A DNA stretch of 64,000 bases from G963664835 sp963664835 (GTDB lineage Bacteria; Chloroflexota; UBA6077; FW602-bin22; JBCLEL01). The translations under genes were made by a program, and so were the position numbers. This document shows, piece after piece, positions 9,720-18,422 of this stretch. The notes under the pieces were generated by a model. The model saw nothing but the letters and a program-made list of their open reading frames with translations. It ran no database searches and was not told the origin of the DNA. The stretch's first letter is position 1. Every line of letters starts with the position of its first letter. The stretch lies in contig CAXXUG010000013.1 in assembly GCA_963664835.2 (NCBI GenBank), positions 186,001 to 250,000 on the forward strand, read 5' to 3'.

Positions 9720-10168
9720 CGAGCGAAGTTGATGCCGGGGCGGTCGCGGGTCGGAGTCCGGGGTTTGAGTTCGTAGCGATGGCCGATGCCGGCAGGGGCC
9801 GGCATACCAAGGTTTGAAAACTCTGAGTTGCGGTTTTTGTGCGGCGAGTTCGCGCGGTGGATTCTGCCATGCCCAGCCCCGCCCGAGCGGGGGACAAGCC
9901 CCTCGCCTCGCGTAGTCTTCGACCGCGCTACATTCTTTATTTCACCAATGGAACGGCAGGGTTGCGTCTTGATACAGCGGATTGGCAGGGCTAACTCTGC
10001 CATTCCCTAACCCGACCCGAGCGGGGGACAAGCCCCTCGCCTATTGCAGTCTTCGACCGTGCTACATTTTTCGTTCCGCCAATGGAAAGGCGGAGGTGCG
10101 TCTTGTTAGGGCGAATTGGCAGGGCAGGCTCTGCCATGCCCCGGCCCAACCCGAGCGGGGGACAAGCC
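9720..10168 (+). repeat. repeat cluster with three hairpin cores (copies 5-7)
   Basis: Non-coding cluster downstream of the divergent mrp start. Cores lie at 9887-9902, 10021-10036 and 10155-10168. Each is preceded by a GCGAATTGGCAGGG...TCTGCCATGCCC block. Two of the three carry the long CTCGCCT...GTCTTCGACCG insertion before CGCTACATT. Copy 7 is cut by the MITE at 10169. Confidence 0.8.
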
Positions 10169-10367
10169 CATTTGTTCCAACTAATTCGGCCGGCGATGGT
10201 AAGAATCGCGATTGTATGACCTAATCACATCCTCCTGAGAGCCAATCGCACGTCTTGAAGTTACGAGATTTCGACGAAACACTCGTTTCAAGGGCCTTTG
10301 GGGAGGCAATGCGAGGTCTGAAATCGCCCAGATACGGCCCGGGAATTGGAATAAGTTGGAGCAGATG
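10169..10367 (-). mobile_element. 199-bp MITE-like element inserted in a repeat core, 10-bp target duplication
   Basis: The ends are imperfect inverted repeats: CATTTGTTCCAACTAATTC on the left, and CATCTGCTCCAACTTATTC when the right end is read in reverse. The interior matches the element at 16820-17017 in opposite orientation. GGGACAAGCC occurs directly at both borders (10159-10168 and 10368-10377). Deleting the element and one duplication rebuilds the canonical core GCGGGGGACAAGCCCCCGC followed by GCTACATT. It has no coding capacity, so it would need a transposase supplied from elsewhere. Confidence 0.85.
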
Positions 10368-10560
10368 GGGACAAGCCCCCGCGCTACATTTCTCGTTCCG
10401 CTAATGGAAAGGCGGAGCTGCGGTCTGGTAGGGCGAATTGGCAGGGCGGATTTTGCCATGCCCCAGCCCGACCCGAGCGGGGGACAAGCCCCTCGCCTAT
10501 TGCAGTCTTCGACCGCGCTTCATTTTTGGTTCCGCTAATGGAAAGCCTGAGTTGCGGATT
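10368..10560 (+). repeat. repeat cluster continuing after the MITE (copies 7b-8)
   Basis: The right half of the interrupted core is at 10368-10383. A further full copy has its core at 10477-10493, again preceded by GGCGAATTGGCAGGGCGGAT and carrying the CTCGCCTATTGCAGTCTTCGACCG insertion. It ends near TTGAAACCCGCCTCTACGG, a string also found at about 43,155. Confidence 0.75.
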
Positions 10561-10628
10561 TGAAACCCGCCTCTACGGCGCCGGTGCGGCGACCGTGGCA
10601 GGTGGTGGGCAGCGGATTTGTGGGCGCG

Positions 10629-11345
10629 TTATCGGCCCAAGGTGATGCGGCGGAACGCCTCGGCCAACGCGATGCCATTGTTCTCACCGACCTGTGTGGC
10701 TCGTTCCGCCATACGCTCGCGGAGCTGGTCGATGTCGCCGATCTGGCTCTTGTGCTGGGAAAGCGCAGCGACCTTCTTATCGAGCGCTGGGCCGATGTCG
10801 ACCCAGTAGTTGGGCTCTTGCGCGCCCCAAAGGAGGATTTCCCTGACCTTGTGGGGTTTCAGTCCTTCGACTTCGTGTTGGAGGTAGTTGAGGCGGTCTC
10901 GCGCGGTTGGGAAGACCGAATCGAGGACGGCAGTGCCGACGGCGCGATGATCTGGATGATTGATTCCCTGGTCCGAGTAAACGCGGGTTGGATCGTGTGT
11001 TACGACGGTGTAGGGCCGGACCCGCCGGATCTCGCGGACGATGGCCTCGCGAAAATGGTAGGTTGGGGCGAGCTCGCCATCCTTGAAGTCCAGGAAGTTG
11101 ACCTCTTTCCCACCGATCTGAGCGACGGCGTTGCGCTGCTCTTGTTCTCGAATCTGGGACAGGCGCTCGGATGTCATGTTCGGGTCGTCACTGCCCTTGT
11201 CGCCGCGGGTACATACGAGGTAAAAGACTTCTTTGCCTTCAGCCGTCCAAACTGCGGCGGATCCAGCGGCGCCATACTCGCTGTCGTCCGGGTGGGCACT
11301 GATTATCAGGACGCGGGATCGATCTTCGGCCGGTTGCTGCTCCAA
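10629..11345 (-). CDS. PIG-L/LmbE-family deacetylase
   Basis: 238-aa zinc-dependent N-deacetylase of the PIG-L family. The AHPDDSE motif is at 17-23 (metal ligands His and Asp) and the second metal motif HPDHR at 130-134. Family members remove acetyl groups from GlcNAc-containing compounds such as mycothiol or bacillithiol precursors or glycolipids; the substrate here cannot be fixed. The TTG start at 11345 has GGAGG about six bases upstream. It is divergent from pepA, with about 180 bases between starts. Confidence 0.88.
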   Translation of the reverse strand: MEQQPAEDRSRVLIISAHPDDSEYGAAGSAAVWTAEGKEVFYLVCTRGDKGSDDPNMTSERLSQIREQEQRNAVAQIGGKEVNFLDFKDGELAPTYHFREAIVREIRRVRPYTVVTHDPTRVYSDQGINHPDHRAVGTAVLDSVFPTARDRLNYLQHEVEGLKPHKVREILLWGAQEPNYWVDIGPALDKKVAALSQHKSQIGDIDQLRERMAERATQVGENNGIALAEAFRRITLGR

Positions 11346-11523
11346 CGGGTCCTCCGTGAGGTGAGATGCACAATCGCATCGAATTCTATTGATGGGGCGG
11401 CCGGCTTGTCCAGAATTGGGGCCGGTATTCCGGAATCGCGGGAAGGGCAGTTGGAATAAAGCCTGTTGGTATAATCGCTACCGTCTTGGACAATCCCAGG
11501 CCCCGAAGGATCAGGAGGGAATT

Positions 11524-13005
11524 ATGAAAGTCACTGCTAGCTCGGAATCGCTCGGCACGTTGGATGTCGACGCGATCGCGGTGGTTGTTTACGAGGGGGA
11601 ACAGGCCGGCGACCTGGTCTCGATCGACGAGATGACCGGCGGGTTGGTGGGCCAATTGCTTGAGCTTGGCGAAATTGAGGGCAAGCTGCACGAGGTGACA
11701 TCGGTCCCATTGGCCGACGGCGCGGCCGCCGGTCGGCTGATCGTCGTTGGCGGGGGAAAACGAGACGAGTTCGACCTTGTGAAGGCGCGCAACGTCGCCG
11801 GCGTTGCGGCACGGCAACTCTCGAAACGCAACATTACGCGGGCGGCGCTCTGGCTGCGGTCCGAGTTAGACGCAGGAGGTGCGTGCCAATTCGCGGCCGA
11901 GGGAGCGGTGATCGGCCCCTTCGATCTTGGGACCTACAAGAAGAAGGAGAATGAAAGCAGGTCGCTGGAAGAGTTGACGGTTCACGAATCTGACGAGCGT
12001 GTCGAAGATGCTCGGGCCGGTGTGGAGAGGGGCGCGATCATAGGGGAAGCGGTGAACCTCGCCCGCCGGCTGGCGAATGAGCCGGGCAACCTGCTGCCTC
12101 CGCGTGTGTTGGCAGACGAGGCTGTCAAGGTGGCGGGCCGGTACGGTCTTCATGTTGAAGTATTGGATGAATCGCAACTGGCAGATATGGGCGCCGGCCT
12201 GATCCTTGGCGTGTCCCTGGGCAGCGCCGAGCCGCCGAGAATGATCGTGCTGACACACAACGGCCGGGGCGAGGGTCCGCCGGATCTTGCACTGGTCGGC
12301 AAGGCGGTAACTTTCGACACGGGCGGGATTTCGATAAAACCGTCGCGAGGTATGGAAGAGATGAAGATGGACATGTCCGGCGGCGCGGCGACCATAGCGG
12401 CAATGTCGGCGATTGCCCAACTGAATCCGAAGATCAACGTTATCGGCGTGGTTCCGGCGGTCGAGAATATGCCTTCGGATCGAGCGATCCGTCCCGGCGA
12501 CGTGCTGACGGCGATGAACGGAAAGACGGTGGAGGTACTTAACACCGACGCCGAGGGCAGATTGATACTGGGGGATGCGGTCGTCCACGCCCAAAAGCTG
12601 GGGGCGAAGCGAATAGTGGACGCCGCGACGCTGACCGGCGCGGTAATCATAGCGCTGGGAAACCACAATTCGGCGGTTCTGGGTGGGCCCCAGGAATGGG
12701 TCGACCAAGTGATGGCGAGCGGTAGAAAAGCCGGCGACCGCGTGTGGCAGCTGCCGATCGACGAGGAGTACGGTGAACAGCTCAAGAGCCCGATAGCCGA
12801 TATGTCGAATGTAGGCGGGCGGGCCGCAGGGACCATTACCGGCGCTTATTTCATCAAAAATTTCATAGAAGACGACGTGTCGTGGGCCCACCTGGACATC
12901 GCCGGCACGGCTTGGACCGAGGGGGAGTCGGCATATCTCACAAAGGGGGCGACCGGTGTGCCGACCCGGAACTTCGTTCAGTTGGCGTTGGACCTGGCGG
13001 AGTAG
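11524..13005 (+). CDS. pepA: leucyl aminopeptidase (M17)
   Basis: 493-aa cytosolic metallo-aminopeptidase of family M17, which removes N-terminal residues from peptides. The catalytic half has KAVTFDTGGISIKP and the signature NTDAEGRL at about 340-347, both with two-metal ligands. The N-terminal ~150 residues are the variable macro-like domain. The ATG at 11524 follows AGGAGGG and gives the normal family length; longer in-frame extensions lack support. A GTATAAT-like sequence at about 11469 may be its promoter. It is convergent with the GNAT gene. Confidence 0.95.
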   Translation: MKVTASSESLGTLDVDAIAVVVYEGEQAGDLVSIDEMTGGLVGQLLELGEIEGKLHEVTSVPLADGAAAGRLIVVGGGKRDEFDLVKARNVAGVAARQLSKRNITRAALWLRSELDAGGACQFAAEGAVIGPFDLGTYKKKENESRSLEELTVHESDERVEDARAGVERGAIIGEAVNLARRLANEPGNLLPPRVLADEAVKVAGRYGLHVEVLDESQLADMGAGLILGVSLGSAEPPRMIVLTHNGRGEGPPDLALVGKAVTFDTGGISIKPSRGMEEMKMDMSGGAATIAAMSAIAQLNPKINVIGVVPAVENMPSDRAIRPGDVLTAMNGKTVEVLNTDAEGRLILGDAVVHAQKLGAKRIVDAATLTGAVIIALGNHNSAVLGGPQEWVDQVMASGRKAGDRVWQLPIDEEYGEQLKSPIADMSNVGGRAAGTITGAYFIKNFIEDDVSWAHLDIAGTAWTEGESAYLTKGATGVPTRNFVQLALDLAE

Positions 13006-13019
13006 GTCGGCGTCCTATT

Positions 13020-13475
13020 TCATCGACGGAACAACTGAACGTACCACGACTCGAAGCCGTGGTCGCGGTAGAAGCGAAGAATACGGTCCGCGTCCTTTGT
13101 TGAAGAATAAGCCGAGAATGTCTCGATACCGTCTTCACCGGCAGCTTGGAGCAACCCGTCGATAAGCTGGCCGCCTATGCTCTTGCCCCGGAACTTTGGA
13201 GTCACATAGATGTCTTCGATCTCAAGGTAGCGCTCCCCCGCCGGAATCACGGCCAAGCCCTCGCTTACCCTTGCCGATCCATACACGTGTCCGACAACAA
13301 TGCCATCCACTTCCGCTACAAGAAAGTAACGGCCAATCTTCTTTGAGAGATTCTCCTTCTTATCGGCAACGTATCCGTAAGTGATGGCCTCTTCGGCCCA
13401 TTGGAGTTGCATCCGGTGGACTTGGTCTAGATCACGATTATTGGCCACTCTAATGAGAACTGACTTCGGATCCAT
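13020..13475 (-). CDS. GNAT-family N-acetyltransferase
   Basis: 151 aa with the GNAT fold, which transfers an acyl group from acyl-CoA to an amine. The middle has VAEVDGIVVGHVYG, then YLEIEDIYVTPKFRGKSIGGQLI, where RGKSIG is the acetyl-CoA pyrophosphate loop, and a C-terminal RFYRDHGF. The ATG at 13475 fits the domain start. It begins only 8 bases after the pdxA-like stop, so it is probably co-transcribed with that gene. The acceptor is unknown. Confidence 0.85.
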   Translation of the reverse strand: MDPKSVLIRVANNRDLDQVHRMQLQWAEEAITYGYVADKKENLSKKIGRYFLVAEVDGIVVGHVYGSARVSEGLAVIPAGERYLEIEDIYVTPKFRGKSIGGQLIDGLLQAAGEDGIETFSAYSSTKDADRILRFYRDHGFESWYVQLFRR

Positions 13476-13483
13476 ACCGCCAC

Positions 13484-14488
13484 TTACCTTGCCTGGCTCT
13501 TTTTCCTCAAGGCCATGTCGACGGCCAACTGGATTGCGGCGACCATGCTTCCTTCGTCGGCAATGCCCCGGCCGGCTATGTCGAAGGCGGTGCCGTGATC
13601 GACCGAAGTGCGGATTATGGGCAGGCCGGCGGTCATGTTGACGCCGGCGTCGAGTCCGAGCATCTTGACGGCGATGTGTCCCTGGTCGTGGTACATAGCG
13701 ACGACAATGTCGAACTCGCCGCTGTTCGCGCGGTAAAAGACGGTGTCCGGAGGCCAGGGCCCGCTTGCGTCGATACCCTCGGCCTGGGCCGTCCGGACGG
13801 CCGGCTCGATCTCCCTTGCATCCTCGTCGCCGAACAGTCCGTGCTCGCCGGCGTGGCAATTGAGGCCGGCTACCGCGATCCTGGGTTCTGAGGTGCCCAG
13901 CATAGCCATCGTGCGCTGGGCCAGACTGATGTACTTGATCACCCGCGATTTCTCGATGAGAGACAGGGCTTGGCGCATTGAAACGTGCGTCGTGACGTGG
14001 ATGACCTTCAGGCGGTCGGCTACAAGCATCAGAGAGTAGTCTTCGCTGCCGGTTTTTTCGGCGAGGATTTCGGTGTGGCCGGGGTAACTGAAGCCGGCCG
14101 ACTGCATCGCTTCCTTGTTCAAAGGAGCGGTGACTATAGCGTCCAGCTTCTTGGCGACGGCCAAGTCTATTGCTGCGAAGACCGACTCTACGGCAGCCCT
14201 GCCGGCGCGAGGGTGGACGCGTCCATACTCCAGACCTGTGAGATCGACATCACCGGCCGAGAGTACCTCGACAAGGCCGGACTTGAATTGGGCGCGTTCG
14301 ACGCTATCGATGGGTTGGACTTCGAAGCTGAGACCCAGGAGGCGTGCGTCGCGCTTGATCACCGAAGGATCGCCGATAACGAAGGGGCGGGACGATCGGT
14401 AGATTTCCGGGCGGGCGAGCGCCTTGAGGACGACCTCTGGTCCGATGCCGGCGGGGTCGCCCATGGTGATTCCGACTATTGGTTTCAC
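13484..14488 (-). CDS. pdxA2: PdxA/PdxA2-type 4-phospho-acid dehydrogenase
   Basis: 334-aa NAD-dependent oxidative decarboxylase of the PdxA family. The N-terminal motif GITMGDPAGIGPE and metal-binding His168, His212 and His267 (MYHDQGH) are present. PdxA proper makes vitamin B6 from 4-phosphohydroxythreonine. The PdxA2 branch, encoded with a DUF1537 kinase, oxidises 4-phosphoerythronate or 4-phospho-D-threonate in catabolism. The DUF1537 gene upstream on the same strand and the absence of other pdx genes support PdxA2. A 404-bp repeat-filled gap now separates the two genes. Confidence 0.85.
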   Translation of the reverse strand: MKPIVGITMGDPAGIGPEVVLKALARPEIYRSSRPFVIGDPSVIKRDARLLGLSFEVQPIDSVERAQFKSGLVEVLSAGDVDLTGLEYGRVHPRAGRAAVESVFAAIDLAVAKKLDAIVTAPLNKEAMQSAGFSYPGHTEILAEKTGSEDYSLMLVADRLKVIHVTTHVSMRQALSLIEKSRVIKYISLAQRTMAMLGTSEPRIAVAGLNCHAGEHGLFGDEDAREIEPAVRTAQAEGIDASGPWPPDTVFYRANSGEFDIVVAMYHDQGHIAVKMLGLDAGVNMTAGLPIIRTSVDHGTAFDIAGRGIADEGSMVAAIQLAVDMALRKKSQAR

Positions 14489-14517
14489 AGCTTTCGTCTA
14501 TTGCGTGGGCGGGCCCC

Positions 14518-14845
14518 TCCCCACCCCTCCGGACTCCGGCTTTCGCCGGAGTGACGATTGGGAGCTTCGGGTCGCAGGGATCGTTTTAGATAGTCGTTGC
14601 CGGAGTCTATCCCGGATCGGGCTCCGGGAGGTGTTTTCATAGTAATCGCTCATACCGGCTTCCGCCGGCACACCAAGGTATGAAAACTCGGAGTCGCGGT
14701 TTTGTGCGGCGAATTCGCGCGGGGGATTCTGCCATGCCCAGGCCCCACCTCAGCGGGGGACAAGCCCCTCGCCTCGCGTAGTCTTCGACCGCGCTACATT
14801 CCCCATCCCCACCCCTCTGGACTCCGGCTTTCGCCGGAGTGACCG
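14518..14845 (+). repeat. composite repeat between the PdxA2 and DUF1537 genes (copy 9)
   Basis: Contains the hairpin ACTCCGGCTTTCGCCGGAGT twice (14533-14552 and 14821-14840), the CCGGATCGGGCTCCGGGAG palindrome (~14611), the TAATCGCTCATACCGGC block, GGCACACCAAGGTATGAAAA, and the core at 14752-14768 with the long CTCGCGTAGTCTTCGACCG insertion. This copy shows the full module order most clearly. Confidence 0.85.
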
Positions 14846-14892
14846 TTGGGAGGCCAAGTAGACGAGTGCGGGCACTCTCGGGCCGCGTAACG

Positions 14893-16206
14893 TCATTTTC
14901 GTACCAATGACCTATCTTTGAGTGTTTTGAGAGCCATTAGTAACGCATCCTCCGCGCCGAAGCCGCCGGCCTTGGTCACGACCGGGGTGTCCCGATAATC
15001 GCCGCCCACCAGTGCGCACATCGGAATGCCGGGGGCTACCTCTAGACTCACGACCAATCCACTACCTCCGAGGGCCCGGCATACGGCGATCGCGGTGTCG
15101 CCGCCGGTCAGCACGAGGCCCAACCGGGTCACCGAGGGGCGGATTGTCGCCACTATAGTACCAAGGCTGTGGACTATGATTTCGGTAATTCTGACCGTTG
15201 TGAGTCCGTGTCGCTGGGCAATTAATGAGAGCCTGTCGGCGTCGGTCGCCAGATCTAACGTCAAGGCGACATCCATTCCGGAGGCAAGAGTGACACTGGT
15301 TTCTTCGGCGCCGCGCTCGATCTCGCGCCGGCGGGCATCTGGGTTAATCAACTGCTCGGCAGTTATTTCCACGGTAGCCACACCTTCGCTCTCGGCCAGC
15401 AGTTTCAGTTGGCGTCGGGAGATTGGGTTCACGCTGCCGACGACCGCGATTACCGCGTCCACGCTGGGGATTCGCGGAAGTACGCTGGCCGGCGTTGGCC
15501 TCATCGGTAGGGCTTGGGGCAGCCACTCGGCGAGACCGGCTGAGCCGGCCGGGAGGACGGCGCCTAAGCCGGCGATGGCCGCCGCAATCTGGCTCAGGTC
15601 GCTGGACTCGATTGCGTCACATACGACGAGCGTAGGTTCCTTGGCCTCGGCGAGTTGCTCGATGCGTTCCATCAGCCGGGCGGGGCCGCGTCGAACATCG
15701 CCCAGTCCTATTTCGACGACGCGTCGGTTACTCTGTTCAGCCAGCATCTTTCCGATGCGGGAGTGACGCCTCGGAGACGATGGATCGTTTGCGAACTCGC
15801 TTTTGGCTAGCGGCACGCCGTTCACGAACAGCCGGCCGTTTTGTACGGTCCTGCCATTGGCGGGAAAGGCCGGCGCTAGTACGACCAGCCGGCGATCCAA
15901 CGCGCCGGCGAGCGCTTCGAGTTCTGAACCAATGTTGCCTCGCATCGTCGAATCGATCTTCTTGTAAACATTCGCGACGTTCCAGGTGCGGACTCGGTCG
16001 CCGGCGTGGGCGACAATCCGGCGGGCTTCTTTGGCCGGGAGGGATCGGGACTCGGTCGTAACGACAATTACATCGCCGGATCTGGGAGAGAGCGGCGGAA
16101 CAAAATTGACCTCCGTGCGCAGGCCAATCTTGCTGAATTGGAGGCCGGTATCGGTGGCGCCGGTGAGGTCGTCGGCGATGACGACCGCCGGTCGGCTGAT
16201 CTGCAA
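14893..16206 (-). CDS. four-carbon acid sugar kinase (DUF1537 family)
   Basis: 437-aa ATP-dependent kinase of the OtnK/DtnK family, which phosphorylates D-threonate, D-erythronate or 3-oxo-tetronates at O4. Visible motifs in order are IADDLTGATDTG (substrate domain, residues ~10-21), KKIDSTMRGNIGSEL (~82), APAFPANGRTV, PAGSAGLAEWL, VLTGGDTA and TKAGGFG near the C-terminus (nucleotide side). The length is normal. The start is TTG at 16206 with only a weak ribosome site. With the PdxA2-like gene downstream it forms the known kinase-dehydrogenase module that ends in dihydroxyacetone phosphate. No transporter for the acid is adjacent. Confidence 0.88.
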   Translation of the reverse strand: MQISRPAVVIADDLTGATDTGLQFSKIGLRTEVNFVPPLSPRSGDVIVVTTESRSLPAKEARRIVAHAGDRVRTWNVANVYKKIDSTMRGNIGSELEALAGALDRRLVVLAPAFPANGRTVQNGRLFVNGVPLAKSEFANDPSSPRRHSRIGKMLAEQSNRRVVEIGLGDVRRGPARLMERIEQLAEAKEPTLVVCDAIESSDLSQIAAAIAGLGAVLPAGSAGLAEWLPQALPMRPTPASVLPRIPSVDAVIAVVGSVNPISRRQLKLLAESEGVATVEITAEQLINPDARRREIERGAEETSVTLASGMDVALTLDLATDADRLSLIAQRHGLTTVRITEIIVHSLGTIVATIRPSVTRLGLVLTGGDTAIAVCRALGGSGLVVSLEVAPGIPMCALVGGDYRDTPVVTKAGGFGAEDALLMALKTLKDRSLVRK

Positions 16207-16439
16207 AACGGCACCCCGGCAAGAGATGTGAGGTTTGAAGGTGGGGTCCCAATGCCCTCAACAAGGTTTGAATCGATGGGACATATGCTACAACAGGATG
16301 GTGCTGCGGGGACCGCCATATTTCGTAGATATGGCGCATACGCGGGTATGGGGCGGGTTGTTCGCCGGAGACACCGATGATCTCTCTACGTCGGGCGGAG
16401 AAGATGGGAGTGGAGGAACGGGTCGGTTTTTCGTTGTCT

Positions 16440-16745
16440 CTTCTCGTACCAATCGCTCTTGCGGGTTGGTTCCGGCACCAAGGTATGAAAACCTACCACC
16501 CGCGCCCCTCCCCCTCTGGATTCCCGCTTTCGCGAGAATGACGATAGTAGTCGACTGGAACAATCATTTTCGTACCAGTCGGCCATCCCGGCTGCGGCCG
16601 GCACACCAAGGAATGAAGAGCCTGAGTTGTGGTTTGGTACCGCGACTTGGCACGAGGGATTCTGCCTCGCCCCACCTCGACCCCAGCGGGGGACGAGCCC
16701 CCGCGCTACACTTTCCCCTTCCCGCCCCTATACGCGGGGCCGGTT
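16440..16745 (+). repeat. composite repeat (copy 10)
   Basis: Carries the REP-like hairpin ATTCCCGC...GCGAGAAT (16520-16539), the GGCACACCAAGGAATGAAGAGCC block, and a variant core GCGGGGGACGAGCCCCCGC (16686-16704) with G for A in the loop. It leads directly into the Y1 transposase remnant. Confidence 0.75.
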
Positions 16746-16819
16746 TTGGGGGACTGCGCGTGAAATTGCGGGAAAGCGAAGTTGAGGGGCAGGCGCACCA
16801 GCCAGGGCATCCATGAGAC

Positions 16820-17017
16820 CATATGTTCCAACTTATTCCAATTCCGGAGCAAATCTGGGCGATTTCAAGACTCGAATTGCGTCCCCAAAGACCCTCGAGA
16901 CTGGAGTTTTGTCGAAATCTCGCCACTCCAGGACGTGCAACTGGCTCCCAGGAGCGTGTGATCAGGTCATACAATCGTGATTCTTGCCCTCGCCCGCCGA
17001 ATTAGTTGGAGCAGATG
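16820..17017 (+). mobile_element. 198-bp MITE-like element, 10-bp target duplication
   Basis: Terminal inverted repeats are CATATGTTCCAACTTATTCC on the left and, reversed, CATCTGCTCCAACTAATTCG on the right. TCCATGAGAC abuts both ends (16810-16819 and 17018-17027). The interior shares long stretches with 10169-10367 (AATCTGGGCGATTTCA, TGTCGAAATCTCG, AGGTCATACAATCG.GATTCTT). No reading frame of note. Cut and copy mechanisms cannot be told apart from one sequence. Confidence 0.85.
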
Positions 17018-17027
17018 TCCATGAGAC

Positions 17028-17370
17028 CATCTGCTCCAACTAATTCGGTTCCAGGGTGTTTGCGGCGCGTCTGGAGCATTTGCGGTTAGCGTATTGAGGG
17101 TGCGAATGAGGGCCAATGTATTTCTCTCCTTACTCACGTCCGACAATGTGGCGCAATTGGGGGCGCATGAGGTAAACCAACTAGAAAATCCAGAGACGTA
17201 GCAGCGATAAACTTCCCATCAACCAACGAAACGCGCCGGCGACGAACACCGGCCGGCCAACTCAACGCCTGCATCTCACGAACCGTCGGCCGCCCCAGGC
17301 GGGGGACAAGCCCCCGCCCTACATTGGCCCCTTCCTCATGGCCGACCGTACGAATTAGTTGGAGCGAATG
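17028..17370 (+). mobile_element. 343-bp related element sharing the same target duplication
   Basis: Starts with CATCTGCTCCAACTAATTCGG directly after the right duplication of the previous element and ends ACGAATTAGTTGGAGCGAATG, its inverted copy. TCCATGAGAC follows again at 17371-17380. The interior differs from the 198-bp type and contains a hairpin core (17299-17315, GCGGGGGACAAGCCCCCGC). The order is therefore duplication, element, duplication, element, duplication. With the preceding right end it also forms a perfect 21-bp inverted repeat around a 10-base loop (16997-17048). Confidence 0.75.
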
Positions 17371-17507
17371 TCCATGAGACCCGCCCCTACCAACACCAAA
17401 ATGCCGTGCACTTGATTGGACATGATTACGCGACCATCCGAGCACGCGTCCATCCGGCGCTCGGTTATCATTTGCCTATCCAAAGAGTGGAGCGTGCCAG
17501 ATCATCG

Positions 17508-18302
17508 ATGCCTAGATCATCCACCTACCGTACTGAAGCGGTCGTCCTCAGGCGCCACGACTTTGGCGAAACTGACAGGATCCTAACTCTGTATACGCCA
17601 ACCCACGGCAAGCTGAGGGCAATCGCGAAGGGCGTGCGCCGGATTACCAGCCGGAGGTCTGGCCATGTCGAGCTCCTGACCCGCGCCAAGGTGTTGTTGG
17701 CGAGCGGCCGCGAGCTTGACGTGCTCACCCAGGCGGAGGCACTCGAGTCCTACCGGCAACTCCGCGAGGATCTGTACCTTACCGCTTGCGGATACTACGT
17801 CGCCGAGTTGGTGGACCGGGTGGTGGCCGACCGAATCGAGAACCCACGTCTGTTTGGGCTCCTGGTATCCACACTCGAACGCCTGGCGACTGAACGCCGG
17901 CCGGAAGTAACCCTGAGACACTTCGAGCTGCACCTGGTTCGGCTGATCGGATACGAGCCGGTTCTGGACCGTTGCGTACTTTGCTCAGAGGCGCTGGAGC
18001 CTGGATCTCATCTCTTCGCGGTTGAGGAGGGCGGCACGGTTTGCGGCCGTTGCACTGCCGGCGCTGCGCAGGCCCTATCGTTGAGCTTGAACTGTCTAAA
18101 GGCGCTCCGATGGCTGAGGCAAGACAACTTCTCAGAGGTTATCCGTCTGCGCATGGGCCCGGATCTGTCTCGCGAGGTGACGAGAATATTGCACTCGTAC
18201 TTACGATACGTAGTCGAAGATGAAATCAGATCCGCATCTTTCATCGACCTGGTGGAGGCTTTAGGTACCGCGAAATCGGACGCCAGCGGTCTATCGGCGT
18301 GA
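17508..18302 (+). CDS. recO: DNA repair protein RecO
   Basis: 264-aa recombination mediator that helps load RecA on SSB-coated single strands in the RecFOR pathway. The N-terminal OB-fold begins TYRTEAVVLRRHDFGETDRILTLYT. The C-terminal zinc site has CVLC (near 148) and CGRC (near 172). The ATG at 17508 gives the usual start; GTG at 17488 is a possible alternative. The gene begins right next to the mobile-element cluster, which may have displaced its original promoter. Confidence 0.93.
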   Translation: MPRSSTYRTEAVVLRRHDFGETDRILTLYTPTHGKLRAIAKGVRRITSRRSGHVELLTRAKVLLASGRELDVLTQAEALESYRQLREDLYLTACGYYVAELVDRVVADRIENPRLFGLLVSTLERLATERRPEVTLRHFELHLVRLIGYEPVLDRCVLCSEALEPGSHLFAVEEGGTVCGRCTAGAAQALSLSLNCLKALRWLRQDNFSEVIRLRMGPDLSREVTRILHSYLRYVVEDEIRSASFIDLVEALGTAKSDASGLSA

Positions 18303-18422
18303 CACCAGCTGGCGCGATGCCAGACTCGCCTGGGAGTCAGGTTGCTGTTAAGGCTCCGAGAGCTCCAAGAGTGTACAGAGAATTCCGATTCAACATGTGC
18401 TGAGCGAACAAGAACTCGCTGA

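Larger units (their letters stand above)
16745..17455 (-). pseudogene. Y1 (REP-associated, HUH) transposase remnant interrupted by two MITEs
   Basis: On the minus strand 17455-17371 reads VIMSNQVHGILVLVGAGLMD. After removal of 16820-17380 it continues in the same frame as ALAGAPAPQLRF through 16819-16750. The PNHVHGIL-type segment is the HUH motif of Y1 single-strand transposases that mobilise REP sequences; here it is degraded (SNQVH). Only this segment is recognisable and the rest of the gene is missing. The reconstituted frame is strong evidence that the two elements inserted into this older relic. Confidence 0.65.

Noticed and set aside
5568..10538. Short reading frames inside the hairpin repeats (for example peptides with SGGQAPAL or GLVPR)
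   Set aside because: They recur only because the repeat recurs, occur in several frames and both strands, lack ribosome sites and have no conserved start. Treated as non-coding.
11866..12891. Long minus-strand frame opposite pepA
   Set aside because: Shadow of a well-conserved M17 peptidase; His/Arg-rich composition and no domain.
13475..13859. N-terminal extension of the GNAT protein into the pdxA-like gene
   Set aside because: The extension is Arg-rich antiframe sequence of the PdxA coding region; the GNAT domain starts at the ATG at 13475.
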